Source of the DNA: Leptoclinus maculatus
Taxonomy: Eukaryota > Chordata > Actinopteri > Perciformes > Stichaeidae
NCBI GenBank assembly: GCA_032191485.1
Contig: JAVDOI010000011.1
Span: forward strand, 17,800,117 to 17,864,116
DNA: 64,000 bases
Reading direction: 5' to 3'
The notes under the pieces are model-generated. The model was not told where the DNA came from and made no database searches. It saw only the letters and a program-made list of their open reading frames with translations. The position numbers and the translations under genes were made by a program. Every line of letters starts with the position of its first letter. Position 1 is the stretch's first letter. Positions 1-13,850 of this stretch are shown one piece after another.

Positions 1-2334
1 GATCTTGAGGGAATACAGAGAAACTTGCTTTCACTGTGTTTGAGCCCTCAGTGCAGCAGAGCAGTTGGTAGTGGGAAATGAAAAGGGCCAAAGCCCAAAG
101 CACTACAAAAGGTACAGAGAACATCTCCACCTGGGTACCTTTCTCCTTTACAACTCCACCTGGGAGGTGAGAGAGAGAGAGCGCCGTCACCCATAACCAT
201 ACCCAATTCAACCCATGCTGTCGGGTGTCCTGACTGGCACCACGCTGACAAACACCATATGTCATGTTCTGATCACAAAGTGTGGCTTAGAGGACTTCCA
301 GGCCTGTCAGAGACCTTAAGTGGTGAGTTTAAAGCGGAGTCAAGAGGCAACTGTGAGAAGTTATTGTCTTTGTCTGTCTATCTCTGTCTTACAGGATCTT
401 AAGTTAGAAATGTCAGAAAGTAGAATATTAAAATATGCAGTCTAAAGAAAACTACAAAAATGTTATGTTCAGAATCATAGGGTAAGTTTTCACTTGTGAG
501 CGGATGTTGGGCATTAGTATATGTATTGTTAGTGTGGCAATATATTCCGATAATGCATGATGTGTCAATACTAATCTGTAATATTCTGTTGCTCAGATAT
601 AAAGCTGTTTCATACAAATGTAATTCTCTGGTAGTTATTTAGTTGCTTTTGCTTTCTATTGAAGCCTTGTTTTCTTGCATAGGTTTTGACTCGCCTCCTG
701 TCATGTTCAGCAGCTGTTCTTTTTAATTGTAGTGTGCCTACAGTATCTGAGGGTGGGCCGAATTCAGATGAGAAGTGACACACTGTATAATTTTATGTCA
801 AATAACGACTCTATTGTCAGGCCCCCCCCGGAGGCAGCAGCACAGCCGCGTACAATCACCTCTCTGCTTGCGTGGTTGAATATAACCGTTAATATGTAGT
901 ATTGGTAGGTGTCAGTGTGTTGTTGTAATGTAATGCCCTGTGAGAGAACATATGCAGGAGACTCGAAAGGAGGAAAATATCAATACTGACTGAACATGTT
1001 TTTATAAGTAAACTGGAATCAGTGATGCAGGGGTACCGTCACTTTCTTTCTCATGATTTCCATTTTGGGGCATATAAGATATTATGACATGGTCATAGTG
1101 AATATTTGGATAATTCGGGGCGTTACCATAGACAATAAAGCTCTTATTTTGTAGAGCTCTTTAATACTAAGTTGAACTGTCACACTAAAAAGAATACATT
1201 TTATAACCTGTACAAAGCAGAATTTGCTATTTTTGGGGGCAAAAAAAATCATAAAACATCTTAAAATTGAACAAAGTCTGTATCTGTTCATTGTGTGTGG
1301 CGCGGCGGTAGGTATTCCATCATTCAGTGACCCTCCCTCGGGGGTCAGTTCTCCAGTTTTCAGCTGCGGGAAATAGAGGTGCATGTTCATGAGTACAGTA
1401 TCACCGGCACTGTCCTAGGAGCAGGAATAATTCATAAAATGTGTCTCATTCCCCTTTTAGCTGTCATTGCGGCATTGAATTTAAAAGGTATTCGCCAGCT
1501 GCATGTTCACCTTGAAAAATATCCTGTGGTCAATAAATCCAAGTAGATTTTAATAAGAGAGTGACCTGAAGAACTGTTAAAACCACGAACTCTTGAGATT
1601 GATAGAGCTGTCACATATAATAGCCCCACCATCAACTCTATATTTCTTAGGTGTATTTGTGGTATTCTACATATGATATCTATATATGTGTGTATGTATA
1701 CTGTATATATATATATGCAGATCTATATTTGCATGATGCAGTGTTTGTCAGTGTATGTCTAAATACTGTAGATTGCTTAATCTGCCTATTACTGCGTGTT
1801 TGCTGCGTGTTGCTTTTCTGTGCATTTTCCCTTGGAAGTGTTCCACAACAACATAAATGCTCAATAAATAATCTTTTACAGAAATGCCAGCAGGGGTGTA
1901 CTTACATTTTGAGAGAGATGTTTAAAAATTGGATTTCTGCTGTGCTTCTAACAGTTCCGTGTACATACCCTCTGAAAGGGGGAAAATGCAGTACACTTGC
2001 ATTCTGACCTCTTACTGAGATTAATATGTAATCCAATCTAGACACTACAGATATACAAGTAAATGCAATATGAACAACATACCAAAGCAGTTTGAATGTT
2101 ACATTCAAGTCAAGACAAGTGCTCCCATAGGGTGCTGCAGGAATGAGTCCTAAAACCATTAAATGAGTAACTCGAAGTAAATAGTTCTCTCTTTGAATGG
2201 GTTTTTGTTTAGATGCCTGAAATAAGGTCTCTGGTTAACACACGTTTAAGAGATATAAATGATTTGTTCTATGACAGTAGATAGCCTACCCCTCTCATGA
2301 ATTTTAAAGCTCTTAAGTGTCTTTAAAAAGGCTG
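1..2334. other. Non-coding stretch, no gene recognised
   Basis: I see no recognisable exon, RNA gene or complete mobile element. The sequence is moderately A/T-rich. There is a TA-rich patch around 1681-1720 and a short C run near 823-830. Open frames here are short, have biased composition and match no family I know. Intergenic or intronic DNA is the simplest reading. Confidence 0.6.
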
Positions 2335-2650
2335 CTGCTAAGTGGTCAGATGAGACTACAAAACGTCTTCACGCTGGTTAGTCTTTACAGCCTCGTTATG
2401 TGTACCCGTGGGACCGTGGTGTAGTTCGTTAATATCCTAACGTTAATAGCTGTTTACTTCTGTCGGTTGCATTCACGCTTCAAAAATCATAAAAGTGGTG
2501 CTCAATTGTGAAGATTATCTTGCTGAACAAAGCGTGTAAGTATCATTAACTTGTGTTTGCCACAGAGCTTATTTTCCAAAAATCGAGGGAACCAGTGTGA
2601 TGCTAACATCCGGGGCTTGGCCTACAAAAATACATCACTCTTTTCGCCAC
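2335..2650. repeat. Possible old dispersed fish repeat
   Basis: The stretch has CTAACGTTAATAGC-like wording, followed further on by ATGCTAACATCCGGGGCTTGG. This resembles repeat sequence I associate with percomorph genomes. There are no clear terminal repeats or target duplications and no second copy in the window, so the call is tentative. Confidence 0.25.
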
Positions 2651-4955
2651 TCTTGAATATATGACAAAGGGAGTCGAAACCTCATGATTTTATGGAAATT
2701 ACAATAACCTCAATTTTCTTTTGTCTGATGTCCGCTGGTAGGGTAACGTTTTGGTACCAGGGTTGCAGAGGCTTCCTAAAGTAATTATAATAATATACGG
2801 TAAAACAGGCGGGTTATCATAGGCCTGATATGTCATATAGGTTGTAATTTGATCCAGGAACAAGCCAGAATACCACAGCCAAAGGTTTTTCATGTGGACA
2901 TTTTACCCAGCACCATCAGAGACTCATTAACCCTAAATTATCTGGAAGCTGTTTCTAATGAGTGTACGTGAAAAATCGTGTAACTTTTTAGTGTTTTTGA
3001 TGTGTGATAACATTTGATCAAGCTAGAATGATGAAATACTATGAATATAAAACAGCACATTCGGATCCTTGTGCGTTAAAGTGTCTTTTGGGTACTGCAG
3101 AAATGAGGTGACGTTAATTTCCGTCAAATGACAGTAGGAGGGAGGAAAGGTCTTTCAAACCCTTGCAAAGGAAAGAAGGGTCTTTGGAGGACTGATACAA
3201 GAGAGAGAGAGGAAGAACAGCACACTGGCACTGCCATTTGAGGAGGTGTTAAATGTAGAAGCAGGAAAGGTCCAACTTTGCCACGCTTTGAAACTCGTTC
3301 CCCCAGGGGAACAGAGCACAGCGACAAGAGCTGCGAACAACAGGCGCATCCTTCTCGCCCCGGTTGCATTGGCTGCTTCAAACGCGCACATCAAACAGCA
3401 GAGGACTGGCAGACGCCCTAGACATGCAGAGGCAGACAGACGTTGGGTGGAAAGTCGGCTGGGTCCCTAAGGTGGGAGTTGCGTAACTCGTCTTCTCTTC
3501 TACTGCGTTTGAGGAGATAAAAGGGAGTGAGGAGTTCAGCCCAGTGAGATGTTGTTAATCTGCTCTGATAGCGAGCCTTCTTATTCCCATAATTATCCCC
3601 GACTTTCTGGGGATGGAAACTGATGAGACTTGGAACATCAAAAAAAAAAGAAGAAGAAAAGAAATCGTTGACTTACGCAACAGACAACAGAAACAGCTTG
3701 GATCATTATGTTTTTATGTGAGAGTTTGAACCGTAAGAAGGCAGAAAGTAATGAGACGGATTTCCAAAAGTCAACTCTTAGAACTGGATACTGATCCAAA
3801 GGCTCCACAAAGATGCATCTGTGCTTAGACGGGAGCAAATCTTTGAATACCGAAAAAAAAAAAGTGTTCAAAATGAAGTAACTTTTTTTGGAATCTTTGG
3901 CAAGGGCAAACAGTTTGGATATTCTGGCAGGTCGAGCAGCCCTGTCATATGCAAACATGGTCTCATGCATGTGTGCCCCTATACGCACGAAAGACAGGCT
4001 GGACACGGCCGCCTGTTTTGGACACTGCCCTCCCCTCCCAATGCGTGTCACGGCCTGCTGGCTCAGATCCATGACAGAACGCCGCAGAGTTTCAGAAATG
4101 GCGTGTGTGTGTGTGTGTGAAAGAGAGATACTGTGAGTGAGAGGGAGAGGGCTGCCCTGGTGTCTGCACTCTCCTGTGCTGCCAGTGACAGTCGCTAATC
4201 CAGTACTAACCTCTGTCATGACCTACTTTGCTATTATATGCCACACACATAGTTATAATGAATAAAAAGAATGAAATTTACTTGTAATTCAAGACATGTT
4301 TTTGAAAAACTGTACTTCATTCATAGAACACACTCTTTTTCACATACACACACACACACAGAGACATTCGAGCAGATTAGGAGTCGTAGTTGACAGGTTG
4401 TGTTGGGGAACAGAGCTTGGTAAGAAGCATGGTTTGACAGCCGAGAAAATGACTACATGTTATAAATTTGACACGTTCCCAAGAGAGAGGTGAGGCAGGA
4501 CAGAATGATGGCCAGTTTCATTTTCAGGCCAGAAAATAGATTTCTATTTAAACCCTCATGTGAACGGCCTTTTTTTTTTTTCGAGTTGAGCTTTCTAAAT
4601 TTAATTTAGAAACTGGCATTTTTCTAGTCTGCGTGTGGCGTCCTTTAGTTTGATGGATTGATATGAGAGCGACTCGCCCCCCCTCTCCGAAGGGATTTCT
4701 ATTTTTTTTTTTCTTCACACCAGATCTGAAGGGAGAAGGATGTTGTGTCTCTTTGTAATGCAACCCTCCCAACTGGGCATTATAACCCTTCAATGCACAG
4801 ATGAGTAGTATCAGCTTGAAATGTGCTTGATAGCTTGCCTTTCACATTGGAAGAGGGTGTTGCTTCACTTTAAGCTTAGGACTGATGTGTCTTGTTGACG
4901 TCGACAGCATTCAAAAATCGGTTTTACGACTGGACCTATTTTAAGACTTTAAGAG
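2651..4955. other. Non-coding stretch, no gene recognised
   Basis: No gene is recognisable. The stretch includes short GT and CA runs near 4101-4118 and 4346-4361, and several A or T runs of 9-12 bases. The longest open frame (minus strand, about 3638-4219) is built partly from these simple repeats and shows no domain. Confidence 0.6.
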
Positions 4956-5350
4956 ACTGCAGCCATGCTATTGAGCTAAAATCAGCATGCTAACATACTC
5001 GCAACACTAACTTGCTAGTGTTTAGCATGTAGCCTTAGGTGTTTACCATCTTCACCAACTTAGTTCAGTGTGTTAGCATGCTAACATTAGCTAATTAGCA
5101 CTAAAGTACGGGTGGGGCTGATGGTAGAGTCAGTATTTTGGAGGTATCTAGTCATAAACCAAAGCATTGCACAACTTTTAACCTGATGATGGCGCTACAG
5201 GAAAAATTAAGGGATCACCAAAGTGATTAAAATCCATCCCGAGGGAGACATGGCTGTCTGTACCACATTTCATGCCAATCCATCAACTAGTTAGATATTT
5301 CAGTGTGGACTGACTGACCGGCTGACATTGCCATCCGCCATGCTGCTTGT
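4956..5350 (+). repeat. Dispersed percomorph repeat (GCTAACATTAGC / 'GATGATGGCGCTA' family)
   Basis: The order of segments is characteristic: GCATGCTAAC and GTTAGCATGCTAAC motifs, then TTAGCTAATTAGCACTAA, then GTCATAAACCAAAGCATTG, then CTGATGATGGCGCTACAGG. It continues with GGGATCACCAAAGTGATTA and TTTCATGCCAATCCATC. I recognise this as a very abundant, unclassified non-coding repeat of percomorph fishes. The copy is diverged and no TSD is evident. It probably has no coding capacity. Confidence 0.6.
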
Positions 5351-7739
<2,389 letters not shown>

Positions 7740-7990
7740 CACTGAGAAAAACAAAACGAAAACCTGGCTCTTTAGCTGCTAAATGCTGCTAAAAGTCGCT
7801 AACTTTGTCGGTCTGCTGTTCTATGCTGGTCAGTCACCTTACGGTGGGTTTGTCACAGTTTTCTCGCTGAATAAAGCTAAAAATCTGCCTGCATGAGATG
7901 AAAATGTCCCTGACGAGAGCAATGAGAGTGAACCAAAAGAGTTAAGGAGCTGGCCACTCAACCAAAACAATAAGTAAAATGATGTTTAAA
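7740..7990 (+). repeat. Dispersed repeat, copy 1 of a three-copy family in this window
   Basis: It contains GGCTCTTTAGCTGCTAAATG, then GTCGCTAACTTTGTCGGTC, then ACGAGAGCAATGAGAGTGAA. The same blocks in the same order occur at 13605-13850 and, reverse-complemented, at 35110-35410. This looks like a percomorph repeat that I recognise but cannot name. The copies are strongly diverged from each other, so the family is old. Confidence 0.6.
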
Positions 7991-9341
7991 AGCTTTGTTT
8001 AGCCGAGAGGAACTGCAGAGTTGGGGGATAATGAATTGATTAGAGCAGCTTTAACTTTTTAGTTTTGCCGTGGTGGTGTTTGCGGTGGTTTGTTAGCACT
8101 TGCACATGAACCATGTTTGGCCTTGGAGTGTCATCCCTGTGGGTGGAGAACATTTTGTCTGACAACACTAATAGTCTGTTCAAACCAAGGGCAATTACAT
8201 AGGAAGTGACAGGAAATCAACAACATAAAGTGACTACAAAATAACACACTTGAGGTGCTTCCACATATTTCAACATTTGCAACAGCTTAGGGGTTCACCA
8301 CTAGATGTAAACACGAGGAAACATTTATCTAAGGCAAGCAAATATCCCAAAAGTGAAAGGGACAGATCTCACTTAAAGACCAGGGTAAATATTAGCCCAG
8401 GAGCCTTCACACTAACAACCGGCTAAAGGTCGGGAGGGGATTGAAATATGACTCGAAGTTAAAGATTCCAGCTTCAAGCATTAAAACAGGCCAAAAAACA
8501 GAGCTTTAATAAAGCAAACAGCAGCAATGATTTAGTGTGGCCAACCTGGCAATCCTTCTAATAGAACCGCTTTGATTTATCACTGAGACTCTCCACAATG
8601 GAGACCGTAATGGGCTTTATTCATATTTTTATTTTACGAAACACGATGAAAGGGGTCATGGCGGCCATTAAGTGGATTAATGGTATGTGTTGGGTAAAGA
8701 AGATGCTATAAAGTCTTAAAAGTTAATGCTGTCATCTGCGGACTGCTGTCCTGATAGAGTGGGAGGGGCCACGCACAGCTAATAGACGTAATTCAGCCAG
8801 GTAATGTCGGATCACTGGGGGACAAGATGGATATCACTTGGCAATGTTATGGGGCGTGTCGTGGTGTGCCGGCACATTTACGCAGGTTATTTATGCTCGA
8901 TAATGAAGAGCATAATGAAAATTGGACACAACTATAAATATGAGGAGGGAAAGCGTAATGTGGAGGGATAATCATCGATGCAATTAAGGTGGCGCACACA
9001 TGCAGTGCGAGCCTGGCCTCCCCCGACTTTCTCCTCTTCCTTTCACCAAGGCCGTATTTCATCCTGAAACATCACATTTAATCAGCCGGCGTAAATCCCC
9101 TGGTCTTGCCCAAGGAGGCTGGCATTTTAAATATGTTAATGCCAAAGCAATAAAGCCTTTGGTTAATCTATCTCTGAAGTTATTGACAACTCCTGTTACA
9201 TTGTTAGTGGTATTTCTCGGCCTTAATTGGTGTGCGGATGCGTCTCCGTGGACGCGGTTTCTCACTGTGTGTATATGAGGGAGCATGAAGGAAAAGGAAC
9301 ATTGACTGCACATTTTGGTGCTCTGTCAGAACTGTCATTCT
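7991..9341. other. Non-coding stretch; possible conserved non-coding element
   Basis: No gene is recognised. The part from about 8540 to 9260 is free of simple repeats and of recognisable transposons. It is rich in TAAT/ATTA cores (for example GGCCATTAAGTGGATTAATGG and ATAATGAAAATTGG). This texture is common in vertebrate conserved enhancers, but conservation cannot be tested from one sequence. Confidence 0.3.
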
Positions 9342-9343
9342 GT

Positions 9344-9380
<37 letters not shown>
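9342..9380 (+). repeat. (GA)n microsatellite with a flanking GGGA-rich patch
   Basis: A nearly pure GA run is followed by a purine-only GGGAGGGAGGGA patch to about 9410. It is a polypurine tract with no coding meaning. Confidence 0.9.
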
Positions 9381-9383
<3 letters not shown>

Positions 9384-9576
9384 GGGTGGGAGGGAGGGAG
9401 GGAGAGAAAGTTGGGTCAGGAGATCTGGAAGGGAGAGAAATGGAGACAGATGAGAAAGGGAGTCCGGGAGCTGAAGTGACCCTGCGGACCAGATGCTGAT
9501 AAACTGCCATCGCTGAGCGCTCTGTCAGCTCCGGCTCTCATCTGTCACTGTCGTCCTGCTGCATTTCACCCTTTCT

Positions 9577-9608
9577 CTCCTCCTCCTCCTCCTCCTCCTC
9601 CTCCGCCT
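9577..9608 (+). repeat. (TCC)n trinucleotide run
   Basis: A short run of TCC/CCT units lies inside a longer polypyrimidine tract (about 9568-9635). Confidence 0.85.
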
Positions 9609-10290
9609 CTTCTTTCTTCTCCTCCTACACCCTCTCTGTATCATCGATGTTTTTCCAACTGCTTCCAGCGTGTATTGTTTTTCTTTGTCATGATACTTAC
9701 ACACATCTATACGTTACTATCATTCGTCTCTTAGCAGCGGCTGGCTTGGTGGTCCTGTGTTCTATTTTGAATGCAAGCGTAAGTTGAATGCTTGAGCACA
9801 AAGAAGCCTTATCCCGACATCATTCTTTGAAGCAATGATCTGATATTATGTGACAAAGATGAACAGAAGATTACAGGTATTTCTTCTTGAGCTTGAGCGT
9901 ATAATGCAGTCTGTGGTTGTAGTGCATTTTTTTATTAAATCTCAGAGATTTGACGTAACATCTGACAAAACTTTTATCTTTTCTTGAGAGTTTTCATCTT
10001 CCTCTTATCATAATACCGCAAAAGCATAACATTCAAAGATCGTGAACTCATAGATTAGTCCATTTTGTTCACACATTGGCGCCACGTTTCTTTCCGTCTA
10101 AGAGTAAAAAAAATACATAAAGGAACAGAGAATGCTGTGTCCTTGCTCGGCAGTCGGGGTTGGGGAGAAATCCCTCAGGTTAATCTTTCTAATAGCAACT
10201 ATCCTGGCTGTCACAGCCAGCCTGGGACAGCCACTTGCAGGCTCGGATGACTTTGTTTTGTCCCTGTTTGAGAAAGCCCAACTGATTGGG

Positions 10291-10292
<2 letters not shown>
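9609..10292. other. Non-coding stretch, no gene recognised
   Basis: I see nothing recognisable apart from ordinary A/T-rich sequence. Confidence 0.55.
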
Positions 10293-10336
<44 letters not shown>

Positions 10337-10350
10337 TATTTGTGTGTGTA
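10293..10350 (+). repeat. (TG)n microsatellite, slightly interrupted
   Basis: A pure TG run to about 10328 is followed by an interrupted TGTATGTGTGTATTTGTGTG tail. Confidence 0.95.
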
Positions 10351-10446
10351 CTTATCTCGAAAAAAGAGCCACATAGACATTGATTTGTGTTTGGTGGAAC
10401 AGATCAAATTGTCCCCTCATGCTAGTACTCACTTTTCCCACGGCAG

Positions 10447-10503
10447 TGTGTGTGTTTGTGAGGATTGTGTGCATGTGTGTGTGTGTGTGTGTGTGTACGT
10501 GTG
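10447..10503 (+). repeat. (TG)n microsatellite, interrupted
   Basis: TG-rich blocks are separated by non-repeat bases. The purest part is about 10474-10495. Confidence 0.85.
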
Positions 10504-10710
10504 CACACAACATAGCATCCTGATTCCTGGGCCAAATCATCACTTTGCGCTTGTCACATTCTGTTAAGTGTAGCTCACACTCCTTCCTTAATTCCCCACA
10601 TTCCCTTGTCGCCTCCAACGTCAATCCACACACTCATAAACAGCATTTTCAAAATGGCATCTGATTCATCACACCCCACCACACACAAAGTAGGGAGAAT
10701 AGAACCACCT

Positions 10711-11458
<748 letters not shown>

Positions 11459-11954
11459 AAAGGGCCAGTGTGCATTATTTTAGGGGATCTTCGAGCTGAA
11501 ATGGAATATTTGAATCTGTGAATTTGTGTATAATCACCTGAAACTAAGAATCCTCGTGTTTTCCGTTAGCTTAGAATGAGCCCTTCATATCAACGGAGGG
11601 AGGGGGTCTTCACCAGGTCTGCCATGTTGCACCGCCATGTTTCTACAGTAGCCCAGAAGGAACAAACCAAACACTGATTCTAGTGAGAGCCTTCCACGTT
11701 TTTACATTACCTGAAGGCCACCGTAGTTCTCCGACACACTTGTATGAACCTGTGGTAATGTGAGCCGCAGACTGCAAAACCGTGGTACCGCCAGCCACCG
11801 AATGACTTCCATTGCTCCTAAAGTGGTGTTATTGTGGCAAGGATGACTTTTGAGCGAGTGTTGGAAATGGAGGAGTGAGCCGAGGGGTATTCAGTTGGTT
11901 GCAATCTGCAACCACACCGTTAGATGCCACAAATATCCTACACACTGTCCCTTT
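11459..11954 (+). mobile_element. MITE-like fish repeat with 16-bp terminal inverted repeats
   Basis: The left end AAAGGGCCAGTGTGCA (11459-11474) and the reverse complement of the right end, AAAGGGACAGTGTGTA (11939-11954), match at 14 of 16 positions. The 496-bp interior has blocks I recognise from an abundant percomorph repeat: GCCATGTTGCACCGCCATG, TTTCTACAGTAGCCCAGAA, TTACCTGAAGGCCACCG and GTATTCAGTTGGTTGCAATC. There is no transposase, so it would be non-autonomous. I could not identify a target-site duplication, and the superfamily is unknown. Confidence 0.75.
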
Positions 11955-12149
11955 TGAAAAAGAAAATAGGAAACTTTAGTGATAAGTTCAATTTCAGTCT
12001 TTTTTTCTGCTGCAAACTGGTGCGGGAGCATGGACAAAATAATCAGTATTTAATATAATTAATCTACAACAATATTTTGTAGACAGGAAGTATTTCATAA
12101 ACTGCATGAATTATTTTTGTGCATGTCAGATGCTGTGTTAACCCCACAA
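11955..12149. other. Short non-coding gap
   Basis: A/T-rich spacer between two repeats; nothing recognised. Confidence 0.5.
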
Positions 12150-12262
12150 TCAAGTCAAGTATTTGGTCCAACCATCAAGCCATCCATCACCTTTACCAGA
12201 TTATTCTTTGCAGGGTCCCGGGTGGCTGGAGTCTATCCCAGCTCAAATTGGGTGAGAGACAA
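12150..12262 (-). repeat. Degenerate dispersed repeat ('GGCTGGAGTCTATCCCAGCT' type)
   Basis: CCATCCATCACC is followed by TTCTTTGCAGGGTCCCGGGT and then GGCTGGAGTCTATCCCAGCT. This is the wording of a widespread fish repeat whose full copies begin with CCATCC tandem units and run through a GCAGGGTCGCGGG block. The copy is short and diverged. The orientation is inferred from the CCATCC units being the complement of a GGATGG-type 3' tail. Confidence 0.5.
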
Positions 12263-12420
12263 GGTCAGTTTTATATATATCGCCTAAAATCACAAATTAC
12301 ACATTTGCCTCAGAGGGATTTTCAATCTGTACAACATGCGAGGCACTCTATTCTAAGACGTGGCCCATTCTTTGAACTGGGTCACGGGAATAAGGTTCCA
12401 CATACATCAAGTATAAAGAT
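12263..12420 (+). repeat. Degenerate fish repeat ('CACAAATTACACATTTGCCT' type)
   Basis: It contains AAATCACAAATTACACATTT, then GCCTCAGAGGGATTTTCAAT, then CTGTACAACATGCGA. This block order is familiar from a dispersed fish repeat that normally continues into a GGAAAAACTCCC segment, which is not found here. The copy is therefore truncated or decayed. It abuts the preceding repeat. Confidence 0.5.
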
Positions 12421-13604
12421 CAGTAGCCATGAAAGATTGTCGGTACCAGTCTTGCCGTTTGGAAATGTCACAAGTAAAAGAAGAACTACTGGTATTTTAC
12501 CGTCTTTTATTGAGAATGCGGGAGAGATAAGGTTGGTGTAAATAACAATGATATGTTAAAAAAAGGTTGAAATGCCAGGCTGGTGGAAGATAAAAAAGTT
12601 AATCCTCACATAGCTCTTTAAAATGTCCACACTCTTGCAGCAAGAGCTCATGTCCACCATCCTGAGCTGAGGAGCACTCAGCAGCCCTAAAAGAAGAAGG
12701 AATGTGATCACGAGTGACACCCTCTTCAATCAAAGTTGATCAGGGCTCAGCCACCTCAACTAAAATCCCACTATATCCTATAAAAGTGTCAACAACTTAC
12801 GGGGCCTAAATGCAAGTCGTTTGTTCTGGTTATTTGGTTGCAGCGAATTTTCTTTTTCGTTGTTTCTTTAGCTGTGCAGTCTACAGCTCCACTCATTCAT
12901 TTTATTTAGTTTGTTTTGGGGAAACGGCTAAGTTGCAGTGTGTCTTCATTTTTCAGCAATTTGCTAAGCCACTTTACAGACTTGAGAGAAAAGAGCAGAG
13001 GGACACCGTTGTGTATTTTCGGTCAGAGGAGCTTCGGCTCACTGCTGGGCAAAGACGTGAGAAAAATAACATTTCTACACTGGTAACACATCAGTGCCCC
13101 GAGCCAGAGGAAATGAAGAGGGTGGACTGGCCACGAAAAAGATCTGGCTAGACTCATTCTTGAGGGTTTCTGTCTCACCCAAAGGGAAATGGGACAATGA
13201 TTACTACAAGGCACTGCCACCGCTGTACTGCAAGAAGAATGTGCCACTTCCAAAGCTGTCCTCTCGGCAGGCAATGCTCAGCAGTCACTGTAGTCTGGTG
13301 AGTCCTTAACTAGGTTACACAAGCTATTTGTCAATCCATCATGAAGATTGTGTGTAAAGTTCTTTGTAAGTACTTGCTAGTTTTAAAAGTAGTGATTCAC
13401 CAAATCAGGTGGCACCATTAAAACGTATGATTTATGATCGGCTATGTAAACAGGAAATCGCTTTCCAAAAATAACAAATGTATTTCTATACATATATGGA
13501 GAAATATTTGTTTATTTGACCTATTTATACATGCATCAGATGTGGAGTAACATCGTCGGGTTTTTGTCCACGTGGCAAATGCACGCCCAACAGGCCCGTT
13601 CACT
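12421..13604. other. Non-coding stretch, possibly old repeat in part
   Basis: The part at 12430-12670 may belong to the preceding repeat, but this is uncertain. The rest contains two unrelated short open frames (12810-13151 and 13094-13309) without any domain I recognise. A GTGAGT donor-like site follows the second at about 13298, which alone is not evidence of an exon. Confidence 0.4.
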
Positions 13605-13850
13605 CTTCTTGTAGCTCTGTTTTGGTCTCCACCAACTCCTGTGGGAAATACCCGGCTCTTAAGCTGCTAACATGCTCCCCCGATGGTCGCCGGCTCGCTA
13701 GCTTTGTCACCCCAGTTCGGTGTTGGGTAGGAAGCGGACAGTGGGCTGGTCGGAGCAGAAAACCGCTACCCGTTACAGCTGGGAAACGAGCTTGATTACA
13801 GCGATGAGACTGAATTAAAACAAGTCGGAGGCCATAAGGGCAAAAACTGT
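13605..13850 (+). repeat. Dispersed repeat, copy 2 of the three-copy family
   Basis: The blocks TTGGTCTCCACCAACTCCTG, CCGGCTCTTAAGCTGCTAAC, CTCGCTAGCTTTGTCACCC and GCGATGAGACTGAA correspond in order to those at 7740-7990 and, inverted, at 35110-35410. It is non-coding and diverged. Confidence 0.6.

Noticed and set aside
3638..4219. 193-codon minus-strand open frame
   Set aside because: It has a Ser/Thr/His-rich run from a GT repeat, a terminal poly-Phe from an A-rich run, and no domain. Plus-strand frames overlap it.
9227..9510. Arg/Glu-rich and Ser/Leu-rich frames over the GA run
   Set aside because: They are simple-repeat translations of the GA and GGGA tracts.
12119..12541. 140-codon plus-strand open frame
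   Set aside because: It lies across two recognisable non-coding fish repeats, so it is not a host gene.
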